This document shows, piece by piece, positions 1 through 10,572 of a DNA stretch of 64,000 nt; the stretch's first letter is position 1; each line of letters opens with the position of its first letter. The position numbers were made by a program, and so were the translations under genes. Under the pieces are notes generated by a model, which saw only the letters and a list, made by a program, of their open reading frames with translations, was not told where the DNA came from and did not search any database. The stretch spans positions 125,001 to 189,000 of the forward strand of contig JAEMWC010000218.1 in NCBI GenBank assembly GCA_016490735.1, written 5' to 3'. This stretch comes from Pachyseris speciosa (taxonomy: Eukaryota > Cnidaria > Anthozoa > Scleractinia > Pachyseridae).

Positions 1-364
1 TCCAAATTCGCATGTTAGAGACAATCTCTTTAGCTCACTCACAAAATTATCAATCCTCTCTCCCTCTTTTTGATTCCTCTGATTAAACACCAGCCGTTCA
101 TAGATAACATTCCTAGCCCTTCTTGCAGACATCTGCATAGCGTTCGTTGCTTTCTCCCTCGTTAAAAACGAAATGACTATACTCCTCAATAGCTTCCGGA
201 CCAGCACAATGAAGTAACATGTTTACCTTCAGTTTCTCCGGCTTTTCATCTTTGCCTTTTGCCACAAGGTAAATTTCAAACTGCATGAGGAATTTTCTCC
301 AATTTTCCGATGCTTGTGCATCCAGTACTAACGGACCAGGAGCGCGGGAATCTTTCTCGGCCAT
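1..364 (-). pseudogene. Gypsy-type gag N-terminus, broken, off left edge
   Basis: This is the start of the gag polyprotein of a Ty3/Gypsy-like LTR retrotransposon, read from an ATG at 364 down to the window edge. The first 83 codons (364 to 113) resemble the amino end of the second Gypsy gag at 18307, with the same pattern of a tryptophan-containing helix, KxxKLKVNMLLHCAGPEA and an acidic segment. A stop follows at about 113-115. The characteristic continuation (NVIYERLVFNQRNQKEGE, then a segment ending TCEFG) is present in another frame from about 105 to 1, so a frameshift separates the two parts. The start is supported by the primer-binding site and LTR immediately upstream. Protease, RT and integrase would lie outside the window. 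Confidence 0.75.
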
Positions 365-414
365 TCTTGTGCTTACTTCGCACCCGCTTGCAATTCTTTC
401 ACTGTTCAGAACAT

Positions 415-431
415 CCCACTTTGTGACACCA
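415..431 (-). other. Gypsy primer-binding site
   Basis: Read on the minus strand, TGGTGTCACAAAGTGGG directly follows the LTR end ...TACAACA. It is a tRNA 3'-end complement of the TGG-starting kind used by Gypsy elements to prime minus-strand DNA synthesis. It lies about 50 bases upstream of the gag ATG. Confidence 0.65.
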
Positions 432-628
432 TGTTGTAAACTTGTTAACTAAACTCAACGACTGAAAAGCTAGTGAAGAATTCTCAGAAACTTAACTACA
501 GATATTCTCACATGTTCTTTGACTAAAACGAAACAAAACGTGGCCGCCCTCTCCATGTTAGGGGTGGCCCTTGAACACAGTCAGGGACCCATGAATCCGT
601 GGGGTCCCCAGTCAGAAATATTACAACA
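432..628 (-). repeat. 5' LTR of minus-strand Gypsy element
   Basis: A 197 bp segment, read on the minus strand, begins TGTTGTAATATT and ends GTTTACAACA, so it has TG...CA ends with a short inverted terminus (TGTTGTAA/TTTACAACA). It abuts a primer-binding site on the gag side. The partner LTR is beyond the left edge, so the target-site duplication cannot be checked. Confidence 0.65.
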
Positions 629-1446
629 CAAGGGATGAAGGAATGAAAAATTTATATTTTTTAAATGTCCAAATCTTGCCAAAAGCACTAAAACCACCCA
701 CCACCTAACAGGAAGGATAAAAAATTACCACATTTGAAATTAATTATAGTAATCTTAATTGTTATAATAAGGTGGCCCTTTACACTAAGCCCTCCCTGAT
801 TAACCCTCACAGGAGGTAGGGAAAGTGGAACCCACCCCTCCCCTGTTTTGACCACCATCTGAACAAAACGGTCTTCTAACTTTTCTGGGTATGTTTTCTA
901 CCACTTTCCTGCTTTTAAGTAAATACTGCGTTCAAGAAAAGATATTTTATAAACAGAGGGCATTACTTATTGCTAAATTATCAGTCACCAGATTCCATGG
1001 CAGCCTCTGTTGATGGATTGTTGTTGTTACTCTATAAGATTATTTGTTGTTGATATTTGGTATTTGCTGTATTTGCATTAAGAAAATGTGAATAAAGTGA
1101 AGCATTTAGTCTAACAGTTTCGAACAGATTATAAACTGTAAATGCTTTGCAGACATGATACTACGTTAATTAAGCCCTCCCCTGAATTTAAAATTTATTG
1201 AGGGTTCTTTTGTACATAATTATGCATTAGCCCTTAAGCCTCGCAGTCAACATGCAAGTCATTGTCACTAGTCTTACACGTATCCCTTAAGTACATCTGG
1301 TGACTACTCCTTTCATTTTGGATGAACATTGTCACAAGAAATTTGATGCCGATCACTCCGGTCAGGTTCAAACGTTCTATACCAGGGATAATGTCATTTT
1401 TGAATGACCTTATAGGCATTGAAATGTTCGAAAATTTGCAATGAAC
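629..1446. other. AT-rich non-coding stretch
   Basis: I see no convincing coding region or repeat boundary here. On the minus strand it is downstream of the YqaJ/PHD frame and could hold its 3' untranslated region. Short open frames have no recognisable domains. Confidence 0.4.
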
Positions 1447-2170
1447 TTACATGTATTCAACACTTTTGCACTCTGGACAATACCATTCACCTCTGGGTTT
1501 TCTGCGAACATCAACACATGAAAAGTGGAACCAACCAATGTCACATGACACATAGTCACATTCAATCATTTCCCCAAATTCTGGCTTATTGCAAATACAA
1601 ATAGAGGTTGAGCACTATCTTCCTCATCTATTTCACATTCACTATCAATTATGTCCAAGCTCCTTGTTAATATCTCTGGCAAGAGATAACTATGGAAAAA
1701 AGAATCACATTTTCCTAGGAGTTGTTCTACATAGTCCTTATCATACTTGATGTCTTCCACAATATGGACACACTTGTTTGTGTACACACACAAGTCACCA
1801 ACTTCAACCCCGAACAGGCGGTTAATGTGTATTTCCAGCTGTAGCTGGGTGTAATATTGATGAGTTGTCTTGAGATTTCCATCCTTGTCTAAGCAGAATT
1901 TAGAGTCAATCCTTGCTGCCTCCATGGGATCAACATCCTTGTATTTGTAAGGACACTTAATTTCTAGAACTCTTGGCTTGCAGCAATTACATGTTCCTAT
2001 GCCATCAGCAGATGCTCCAATATATGGCCTGCTTTCATCAATTAGATAACCTGAGTGTCTGCATGCAAAACCCTCATGTTCCTCTGATTTAATCCTGACA
2101 TAGAGATCCCTTGCTTTGTCTTCATTGTCAGTTCCCCATTTTACTGCCCGTACGAAATAGTCTGACCTGA
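1447..2170 (-). pseudogene. YqaJ-like nuclease domain followed by PHD finger, frameshifted
   Basis: The minus strand from 2170 encodes a YqaJ-type (PD-(D/E)XK) exonuclease domain. Visible signatures in order are KWGTDNEDKA, PYIGASADG, EIKCPYKYKD and a THQYYTQLQLEI helix, matching the Glu, Asp-Gly and Glu-X-Lys active-site series of the family. After about 195 codons the frame runs to a stop at 1566. A frame offset by one base carries a PHD zinc finger: CICNKPE, CDYVSCD, GWFHFSC, then GEWYCPEC, stop at 1447-1449. One missing T near 1608 would explain the offset. A TAA lies just upstream of 2170 next to an AG, so this is either an exon with its acceptor there or a truncated copy. YqaJ domains combined with PHD fingers occur in transposon-borne or domesticated genes of cnidarians. 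The substrate is unknown; nuclease function is inferred from family motifs. Confidence 0.7.
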
Positions 2171-2286
2171 CTTAAGCCTTATTCAGGCCTAAATCAAGCC
2201 TCATTTAGTGAACTGTGGCCTTACACGGACCAAACAAGAGCCTAACATCGAATTTGTTAGGTTACGAAAGTTAAACCGTATAAAAA

Positions 2287-2472
2287 TAAGGTTTTGTTAG
2301 GTTAAAAGTTAGACCTAAATTTACCCTAACATAGCGTTTTTTTTTTTCAGTGAGATTGAGCGCTGTTTAGCTGTATGAAGGTGGCCTAATTATTGGCCTT
2401 ACAAAGCCTGATATTTATTTGGTCCTCAAAATAACTCAGGGATCAACCAAATTATAACCTAACAAAACCTAA
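2287..2472. repeat. Inverted-repeat MITE-like element
   Basis: TAAGGTTTTGTTAGGTTA at 2287-2304 pairs with TAACCTAACAAAACCTAA at 2455-2472 (17 of 18 positions). The interior contains further CCTAAC/GTTAGG words and the near-palindrome GGCCTAATTATTGGCC. The flanks from about 2168 also carry GGCCT/AGGCC words, so the true element may be longer. No transposase is visible. Confidence 0.5.
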
Positions 2473-2941
2473 GGATTTTTTTTTCGATAAAACAAAGATT
2501 CACATCTATGGCGCTTATTGACGGACAAATCTATCAAATTTCTGTTCGATTTCATCACTGTTATGAGTAATATATCAAATTTTAAAGATGTATAAATCAA
2601 TTTTGTGCGCGATAAATCGAAGTTGTGCGGCATTTATCCATTTCGTACTCGGATTATACAGGTCATTCATGCGTGACCACTACATGAGGAAGCGGAAATG
2701 ATTTGTGAAACAGGAAGTCAGTTGGTCATGCGTTTGGAACTCCAAAAACCTGGTTGTATACTTCATTCATTGAAAACTAAATTATATATTCTATGAGAGA
2801 CATAGGACTAAAAGATAAATCACGAATACAGCTACAAGTCGAGGAACAAGAAAGCAAATTTCTACAATCGTTAATCGGAAATGATTTGACGTAGTGCACT
2901 TTTCCCGCGCTTTCTCGTGCTTTGCAAAGTTCAAGAAAAAC

Positions 2942-3517
2942 ATGGCGGATCGGCCGTCGGGTCGGGAAAACAACTCCGTCCAAGATTTTGTTAGGAGTGT
3001 TCTACACGCCGTAACGAATTTACAAACGCAATCAGTAAACTCAGGAGGAAGAACAGGAGAGGAAAGTGGCAATTCCGAATTTACCTCAGTTTAATGTTAA
3101 GTGAACGCCAGATTTCAGATTCCAAGAGGAGTGAGAGGTCGCCGGGGAAGTGCTAGTTTTTCTACGGCTACGTCGACGACTAAAGTTGTGCCCTCCACTG
3201 CTTATAATCCAAGGCAAAACTACAGCCCAGTGCAAAGACAGGTCGATAGATGGCCGGGGGAAGGAAGGAATGGTCATCCCTTTCGTCCAAGGGCTGAAAG
3301 CCAACCGGACTTCGTGTACAAAGACATCTGTTTACTACCAGATCCTGACTGGTGGCAAGTTCCACGTGGTGCCACAAAGGGGGATTTAGTTAGGAGAGGA
3401 CTTTACATTGACATCTTCAAATTGGATAAGAACTGGAGCAAAGCTCGCCTTTACTCTGAGCTGGCCTCTCTATTTAAGGAAGCGCTTGAACAACCGAATC
3501 GAGATGACATTTGGTAA
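2942..3517 (+). pseudogene. HECT-family gene, exon 1 with in-frame stops
   Basis: The frame opens at ATG 2942 (MADRPSGREN) and continues as FQIPRGVRGRRGS to the motif KDICLLPDPDWWQVPRGATK, ending at a good donor after 3517. Two TAA codons interrupt the same frame between about 3092 and 3100, so the original exon was continuous across them. The N-terminal basic, Ser/Thr-rich stretch followed by a 'pDPDWWxVPR' module is typical of invertebrate G2E3-like predictions. Confidence 0.6.
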
Positions 3518-3702
3518 GTGACAGGCTTTATGTAAGTTAAGCTTAGCCTTAAGTTCTTAAGTTTAAATCTTTTCACTTTGTGGGACCTTAAAAACGATGT
3601 TACGTACCGTGTTACGAGACCCTGTAGGTTTAACCACTTTTAAAATTGCAGTTTAAAGAATGTAAGATGATATGCAGTAAACCAGAAACTTATAACCTTA
3701 CA

Positions 3703-4597
3703 CCATTGTGCGGGTCGGTACAAAACGTGGAATCCCTTCTGGACCCCCTTCTGGACCCCCTTCTGGACCCCTATCTGGACCCCCTTCTGGACCCCTATCT
3801 GGACCTTTTTTCTGGACCTCTTTCTTGACCCCTTCCGGACCACCCTCACTCCTACCATCCCCGTCAATATAACCAAAATATAATTACCTGGTTCAGCTTG
3901 TGAGGTCTTCAACTTATCTTCACTTTTTCTTTGCTCAAACATTTGTAAATTGAGTGCTAAAAAATGCTTAACATTTAATGATAATTCTTTAGCGTGCCAT
4001 TTCTTTGTGCACCAAAAATATTGTGAACATCCACACGCGTTCCAATCAGAGTTGAAGGTAAGTAAGAGTGTTTTTGTTATTTTGCATTAGTACAATCTCG
4101 ACATTTCTAAGAAAGAAAAATTCATAAGAAAAATCATTTTACCTACCTTCACCTCTGACGCGAACGCGTGTGTGGATGCTCACGATATTTTTCGTCAGCG
4201 GTGGTAGCCGAAAGTTACATGCATGTTTACAAAGACTTACGGCGATTCAAATCAGTTTGTGACGTCAAATCAGGATTAAACCCATACCTCTTACTAGGTC
4301 GGTCGTGTGACAGATGATAGCTAGATTATATTTCGTAACTTTTACGATCTATGATCCGGAAGGAGTCCAGAAAGGGGTCTCGAACGGTTACCAGAAGGGG
4401 TCTAGAAGGCGATCCAGAAGGGGGTCCACAATGGGGGTCCAGAAGGGGGTCTTAAAGGGGTCCAGAAGGAGGATCCAGAAAGGGGTCCAGAAGGGAATCC
4501 AGAAGGGGGTCCAAAAGGGGTCCAGAAGGGGGTCCAAAAGGGGTCCAGAAAGGGGTCCAGAAGGGGGGTCCACGTTTTGTACCGACCCCCATTGTAC
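3703..4597. mobile_element. Foldback transposon with tandem-repeat arms
   Basis: The ends are inverted copies: GGGTCGGTACAAAACGTGG at 3712-3730 and CCACGTTTTGTACCGACCC at 4570-4588. Next to the left end is a minisatellite of about 10-15 base units, (C)TTCTGGACCCC; next to the right end is its reverse complement GGGGTCCAGAAGG in about 16 units (4350-4566). A second nested inverted repeat flanks the centre (about 4010-4063 with 4141-4195, core CATCCACAC..GCGTT). Flanking CCATTGTGC (3703-3711) and CCATTGTAC (4589-4597) form a 9 bp target-site duplication with one mismatch. Long inverted arms of tandem repeats with a 9 bp duplication are the hallmark of Foldback elements. No transposase is encoded. 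It sits in an intron of the HECT-like gene. Confidence 0.75.
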
Positions 4598-5694
4598 TAC
4601 ATGAGAAACTAATATGGAGAGAAAAAAATGTAAGCGCGTGGAGAAAATTCTCGCTGGTTGTCAAAAAAAATTGTTCCACCGGCCCCTCTTCCCCTTGTGA
4701 ATGAACAAAATTGTGGGCTGGCCAATAGAGGCACTTGTTAGGCTTGAGTTTTTAAAGAGTTCAGGTTCCAACATTGTGCCTGTGCAGGTACAAAGAGGTC
4801 AGGAGAGGAATGCCCGCGTTATGAGACACATCTCAGGCCAGGGACCACTCTACATACGAGCTATGAGTTACGGAAAGGTGATTGCTTAATATTTTTTACG
4901 AAAATGCCAGCTTGTTATTCTTTCATAAGAAATACAGTTTAATGACTTTCTCGCGGTTATGCATACTAGCTGTCTTATCTCCAATCCATTTTTTATGGGT
5001 ATAGAATCACAATAAAACTTGCATAAATATTAAGCTTATATAAATTGTACAGTTAGTTCATTAAATAAATGGTTAGTATGATTATTAGACCAAATTTTAG
5101 AACTGTGGATGCTCCATATCAAGAATAATTGATAATATTGTTTTCACCCTATAGGTAAGAACCTATTGAAATACTAGAACCTTTTCAATCTGATTTCTCT
5201 ATTCATCAAATAAAATAATGTCAGAACCATTTCGGCCTGTCACAGAACATCACATGTTTAATTTTATGTGGGTTTTTACAGTATTTGTTTTCCTAGTATG
5301 TCCTTTGTTTAATTTCCTCAAAGAAATCAGCCAATTGGCTACTCAACAAATACAAACTGAAAGAAGGTCGGAATCTGTCTATCTGTGTGTACATGTGTAA
5401 TGTTTGTATGCATGTATACCTTGTTGTCTGACAATCCCTGCTGTATGCTTAAACACAATATTAAGTTGCATTCTTTATAACATCTGACAAGTCATGTATA
5501 GCAGAATCTCAAACAAGCGTAGCTTCATATTTCATTTTTATACAAACAGTATATATTAAATAGAAATGTTAATTCATGGCAAGCCAAATTTTGCAAATCT
5601 CTCTTTAGGTCAGATCACGTGGTACACAAAAGTTGTGCTTCTGTGAGACCAGTTTTGACACGTATTTTTCTTGATACATGGATGTGCCTTTTAG

Positions 5695-6097
5695 ACTGAA
5701 GATGATGACAGTCCTGTGCTTGGCACTAATGATAACGACATCAGAGATTACTTGGAAGGTCAAACATTGCTTCCTGTCACTCGTGCTGATGTCAGGCCAG
5801 GTCCAAGTAGCACAAGCAGAGATGCTGTTCCGTTATCACGCTTGCACCAACCCAATGAAGTTCCATGTCTAGTAGAAAATCCTCTATCTTGTGATGTAGT
5901 TTCCAAAAGTTCTGAGAATGAAGCTACCATGGGCACCATAAGCCAGTCCACAACATTAAATGAATTGTCCAAACAAGGCAAAGTGAACATCTTAGGAGAA
6001 ATGTTTCCAAACTTGGCACAGGAGCAGCTTGAGCAGACTCTGGAATTTGCTGATTTAGATTTAAAAAGGGCAATCAACAAACGTCTTGAAACTACAG
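5695..6097 (+). pseudogene. HECT-family gene, exon with CUE/UBA-like helices
   Basis: Acceptor TTTTAG at 5694 and donor CAG|GTGTGC at 6098 bound an exon reading TEDDDSPVLGTND to KRAINKRLETT. Its last third (KVNILGEMFPNLAQEQLEQT) has the spacing of a CUE/UBA-type ubiquitin-binding three-helix bundle: hydrophobic LxxMFPNL, then QLEQTL, then a final helix. No lesion is visible in this exon. It would recruit ubiquitin or ubiquitinated partners in an intact relative. Confidence 0.55.
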
Positions 6098-6537
6098 GTG
6101 TGCTCATATGAATTTCATTGAATGTAGGGGTGGGTTGAATGATACAGCCAGTTTCATTGAAAAAAAAAAACACGTTTGACTATCAGCGTTCTTCTCACTA
6201 GCATCCTAGCATTCTTTAATTAATGAAAACATGGAGAAATACACACATTTGTAATATGTTGTAATTAATGTCACTAAAACCTTTTTAATCAGTACCAGGT
6301 CCCTAGAAATTTAAGGTGTGAAAGGATTGACTCTATTTTGAATTTTTTTGAAAGAAAGAAAGAAAGAAAAATAAAGCTGACATGTGCAAAGAATGCAACC
6401 ACATTTTCAAGATAGAAGGCTGTTTGTCTCTGGAAAAAAGGAGCCATTAATTCTTACAATTACTTGAAGCTGAAAAGTCAAGAGCTTTCTGAGGTGACCA
6501 CTGTTATTCTATTTCAAGTGTTCTTTTCATTTCACAG

Positions 6538-7745
6538 AAGAAGATAATGAAGAGTGGATGTGGGATGCACCTTTAGCAGTGGCGCACCCAGCACTGATAA
6601 ATACAAACAATGCAGCGAGTTCACTCAAAGCATTTATTGGGGAAGCTGTGAAGCCATTTGGGTGTGATCTGTATGTGCAGGTGTACAGGGATAGAGATAT
6701 TTTAAAGCAGATGCTCAGAAAATATAAGAACCCTGGATTTGACATAACCAAATGCCTGTGTGTTGAATTTATAGATGAGATAGGTGTGGATGCTGGCGGG
6801 ATAACAAGGGAATATTTCCATTTGTTGATGGAAAGGTTCAAGCAGGGTCCTGGAGGAGCCATTAATCTCTTCGAGGGTGTAGTGGGGCATCTAGTACCAA
6901 TCCACAACTATGACGTATTATCCAGTGGTTTATTTGTCCTGGCTGGATAAATGATTCTCCATTCCATCTTGAATGACTGCAATGGTGTGCCAGGCCTGTC
7001 TCCAGCAGTTATTTCATATCTGACCACTGGTAGTTGTGATGCAGCATTGGAACATGTTACCTTGGATGACATTCCTGATTTAGATTTAAAGGAAAAGATG
7101 AGTCAGGTTTGCCCTGATAGTCATGGTGTTGAATACTTATTGACATCCTAATATTTTATGAAGGTTGAATTAAACATGCTCTCTCAAGCAACTCATTTTC
7201 CTTTAAATAGTTTAATAATTTGTCTAATTCACTCCAAAAATTGTAACAAATTTCAATTGTTTGTTCCTTTTATAAATCAGCTTCTTTGCTGCAAAGATGA
7301 ATCATTGACAGATTTCACCAATCCACTGAGCCCCATGAACATCTCAGCACTCCTGGCATCTGCTGGTTACCCTCATAAGCATAACAGTGGAGAGACAACA
7401 CTTGGCTTATGAGTGCATTCTGTTGTATGAAGTCATCGCTAAGCAAATTCCTGCCTTGTGGATGACCTGAGAAAGGGACTGGCTGCAGTGAAAGTATCAG
7501 GGACTACACCCCTGGATTTACTTAGGTTTCCCGATGTTCAGCAACGAGTGTTCCCTCCAGACACTGGTAGAGTCAATGCCACAGTACTTAAGTTGCATAT
7601 GCAGTGGGAAGACAGTGTTGATCCCATGAGGCAAAGTGCCAAACAATTGCTTATACAGTACATCAATGAATTAAGCAACAAAGGTGATCCCATTTCATTA
7701 TTGCATCATTATTCCATTGTTGTCTTACAAAAAAAAAAACAATAA
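6538..7745 (+). pseudogene. HECT domain N-lobe remnant without catalytic C-lobe
   Basis: From the acceptor TTTCACAG at 6537 the frame reads LYVQVYRDRDILKQMLRKY, then IDEIGVDAGGITREYFHLL and GLFVLAG, the standard HECT N-lobe. A TAA follows directly, then the same frame continues MILHSILNDCNG. Splicing 7106 to 7281 restores LLCCKDESLTDF. Downstream, LASAGYPHK, then ECILLYEVIAKQIPAL, then DDLRKGLAAVKV lie in three different frames. The E2-binding N-lobe is recognisable; the C-lobe cysteine motif is absent, and after 7745 there is only A-rich sequence with an AATAAA-like signal at about 7740. Confidence 0.7.
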
Positions 7746-8068
7746 ATGTTTGTTTTCTGATTCCAAAACTGGTGCAAAATGCTTAAAGTGTTTGTGGAAG
7801 ATAACTTAATGCTGAAGAGTGGTGTGACGTGAGTCCAGCAATTTCCCTCGGCACGCACCACAAAAGGAGGGAAAAACAAAGCGTAACATACAAACGCCTA
7901 CCCACAGCCTCACAACACACCACCATGAATTTAAAACAACTGATATTTAATTGATTAGAGAAAAGTAAACACAAAATTAATACTAAGAAGTAAATAATTC
8001 TTGACAATGTATACTTACAATTATGGCCAAAGTACCACGACTTCTACTAGTTAATTCCTAAACTAATT
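7746..8068. other. Intergenic, no gene seen
   Basis: AT-rich sequence between the HECT-like remnant and dispersed repeat A. No domain or structured repeat is recognised. Confidence 0.4.
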
Positions 8069-9431
8069 AAGCTCGATCTAAAACTTGTTTTTGCTAGAAC
8101 TTTCAGTGATAACGGGCTGGGCTTTACACTGTATCATTTTTGGCACAATAAATGTGCACGTGCACTTTAATCTTGTAAGATATCTTTGCGACTCGATTTA
8201 AGACACCTCGTACAAATTTGCTCGAACAAGGCAAACTCTCTCCTTGTCGACTCAAGCAACAGAACGTGTTCACACACTGAGACATAATACAGGAAAATTT
8301 AACTTAAAGGATTTAGACGAGATCGCCGTTCAAGAATAAGAGTGAGTCTTTTCTTGAGAGAACCAGAAAACCTAGTGCATCAAAGACAAGACAAGAAAGG
8401 CACCCAACGAGCCAAATCAACCAAAAGCTGTAGGAAGACATTTTAAGTACCTAATGCATCCCGTGTTTGAAGTCTGTTTAAAGTGAGGTTTCCGTTGGCT
8501 AGAAGAATTTGATCTATTTGGATTCCTTAGCTGAAATTTTAATTGCCCGAAAACGGTTAGGGAACAAAAGCTTTCTTTGAGAAAATGCTAGCTGAAATAA
8601 ACTTTCCAGGAACTTTCTAGGGAACTGTTTTCTTTCCGAAAATGTTAGCTGACGTTTTTACTGTCAAAAACAGCAAACAAGACCTTTCCGAAAACCTCAG
8701 GGGCTAAGATTTCCCCAGCCATTGCGAATCTTTTAGACCACGTTTCAGTTACGAAAATCCGAGAGCACTCCTTACTGAGTCGACGCCGAAAGCCTAAAGC
8801 GAACCACCCTCCACCGAAAAGATATCTACGGAAACTTGTCGTTGGCTGCCCCTGGACTACGTTCTGCAATAGTGTGGCTGTAAAATTATTAGTATAGGGT
8901 GTCCTAAGTTGAAACCGTTGCATGTTTCCTGCACAACCTTTGACAGAACTCAGAAAAGATGACGATGACCAGATACCATTCAAAACACTAGACTTTGAGA
9001 CAAAGCTGTTGAGGGAGATTTAAGATCCGAATTTCATCTGAAAGAATTTAGAGAACAAAGAGTTTAGGCGTGAGGTATTTTATCGCCAACACATCTTTAT
9101 AAAGTATTTCAAATAAATTCATTCCTGAGTTTCGTATTTGTATTGTCAATACCAAGCAATAAGAACTCATTACAGTCGGGCCTAAAACAATACCTGCTGA
9201 GCCAAAGCGAAGAAAAGATGGCAAAGAAAATGTTCCTTTCTTGGATTCCTATAAGAGAACCAAAATATGATACAAATTTGGTTGTGAATTTGCTTTACCT
9301 CCAACCTGTTAATTAAAGAGGTAGGTAGTGTCTAGCGTCTACCATAGGAGCAACACTTGAAGGCTGTTAGCAGTGCCATCTTGTACACATCTATTCCAGA
9401 AGCTGGACATTCATAACTGAGTGAGATTCTT
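8069..9431. repeat. Dispersed repeat A, copy 1
   Basis: About 1.36 kb matching 47983-49358 closely and in the same orientation, from GCTCGATCTAAAA to ACTGAGTGAGATTCT. A third partial copy is split by the BEL insertion (11937-11976 and 18128-18287). The minus strand holds a frame (8645-8983) of which a central stretch (GQPTTSF.RYLFGGGWFALG) is kept in copy 2, but it matches no family I recognise. No terminal repeats or transposase were found, so the class is unknown. Confidence 0.65.
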
Positions 9432-9690
9432 TTTTTTTTTTTTGGAACCCTTGGGTGAATCGTTTTCCCTTAAGTCACACTCGTTCAAACAGAAAACGGA
9501 GACATACAGCGCCGACCAGGGTCCACATACTTCGCTTCCATGACTTAAGCTTTTTTATTAAATGGTAAAATGATTCGGTAAACTCTCAGACTCAAGAAAA
9601 CACTACCATCCTTTGCAAGTGACTGTGGTGAATTACAGTACATGTATGCACAGGGCAGCAAGACATTCTGTTTGTGTAACCCTTTCTTAC

Positions 9691-9816
9691 TTTATAGTAA
9701 ATGTATGGGATTTACCGAGGCTGACTGTGCCTCTTTTATTTAACGTTGTTCGATGCATATATTTATAGCGATTTGGAGCATGAAAAACATGGTAAATCCC
9801 ATAAATTTACTATAAA
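9691..9816. repeat. Small MITE with 26 bp inverted ends, copy 1
   Basis: TTTATAGTAAATGTATGGGA...ACC at 9691-9716 is the near-perfect reverse complement of 9791-9816. The same structure is at 55943-56185, where the interior carries about 120 extra bases. Flanking TSDs are not clear. Confidence 0.55.
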
Positions 9817-10372
9817 ATAACATAGGGTCACACAAAGAGGTTGCCTGGGTTCCCTGTGCGCGTATGCTGAATTGAAAACTGTGGTTACCAAGATTGACCA
9901 AGGAGACTGGGGACAAGAGATTGCAGCGTTTTAACCAAGAAAACATACATGCTAACACACCACTGTGAACAGTCATTGCTTCTCTCTCTGTGATCTGGGA
10001 TAACTGAGCAAAACGCAAAACATGACAATAACCTTGAAAGTAGCGGACAAGACTGCAGAAATGTAACAGGCCAACAGGGCTGTCACTAATTTAAGATGTA
10101 CGTGGAGATGTGCAAAAAGTAGGCGGAGAATCCAGCTGTTGTCATAAAGTCAATATTCTGTTTTTCTATGAAAGTAGCCGGGGATCTTGTCCAGAATTAT
10201 CAGAATTGGCCGGGGAAAATCCCCGGTCCTCAGCCCCCGGCCCTTAATGACAGCCCTGTGCCAGTCCACGAAAAAAGATAACTGTGACATTTTGCTTTCA
10301 ACTAAGAGAGAAGCTGCCCCACTTTTTCTCTGCTGACCATAGCCCATTCAAGCCCCCGGCTTTGGTTGCAGC

Positions 10373-10572
<200 letters not shown>

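Larger units (their letters stand above)
2942..7745 (+). pseudogene. G2E3-like HECT ubiquitin-ligase gene, multiply broken
   Basis: A spliced plus-strand gene with the layout of the G2E3-like HECT family that is expanded in cnidarians. Recognisable exons: 2942-3517 (N-terminal region, donor TG|GTAAGTG), about 4729-4877 (weakly supported), 5695-6097 (UBA/CUE-like helices, donor at 6098), 6538-7106 (HECT N-lobe, donor CAG|GTTTGC) and 7281-7745. Lesions: TAA codons at about 3092 and 3098 within exon 1, a TAA at about 6948 inside the HECT domain where the family has a sense codon, a one-base shift near 7375, and another shift at about 7458. The C-lobe with the catalytic cysteine is not found before dispersed repeats start. 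Ubiquitin-ligase activity is therefore unlikely. A cDNA could show whether any shifts are assembly errors, but the number of independent lesions favours a pseudogene. Confidence 0.75.

Noticed and set aside
3640..4679. Pro/Leu/Asp-rich and Gly/Ser/Arg-rich frames on both strands
   Set aside because: They are readings of the foldback element's minisatellite arms.
8645..8983. 112-codon minus-strand protein in repeat A
   Set aside because: Kept as an observation on repeat A only; the frame matches no family and is partly lost in the other copies.
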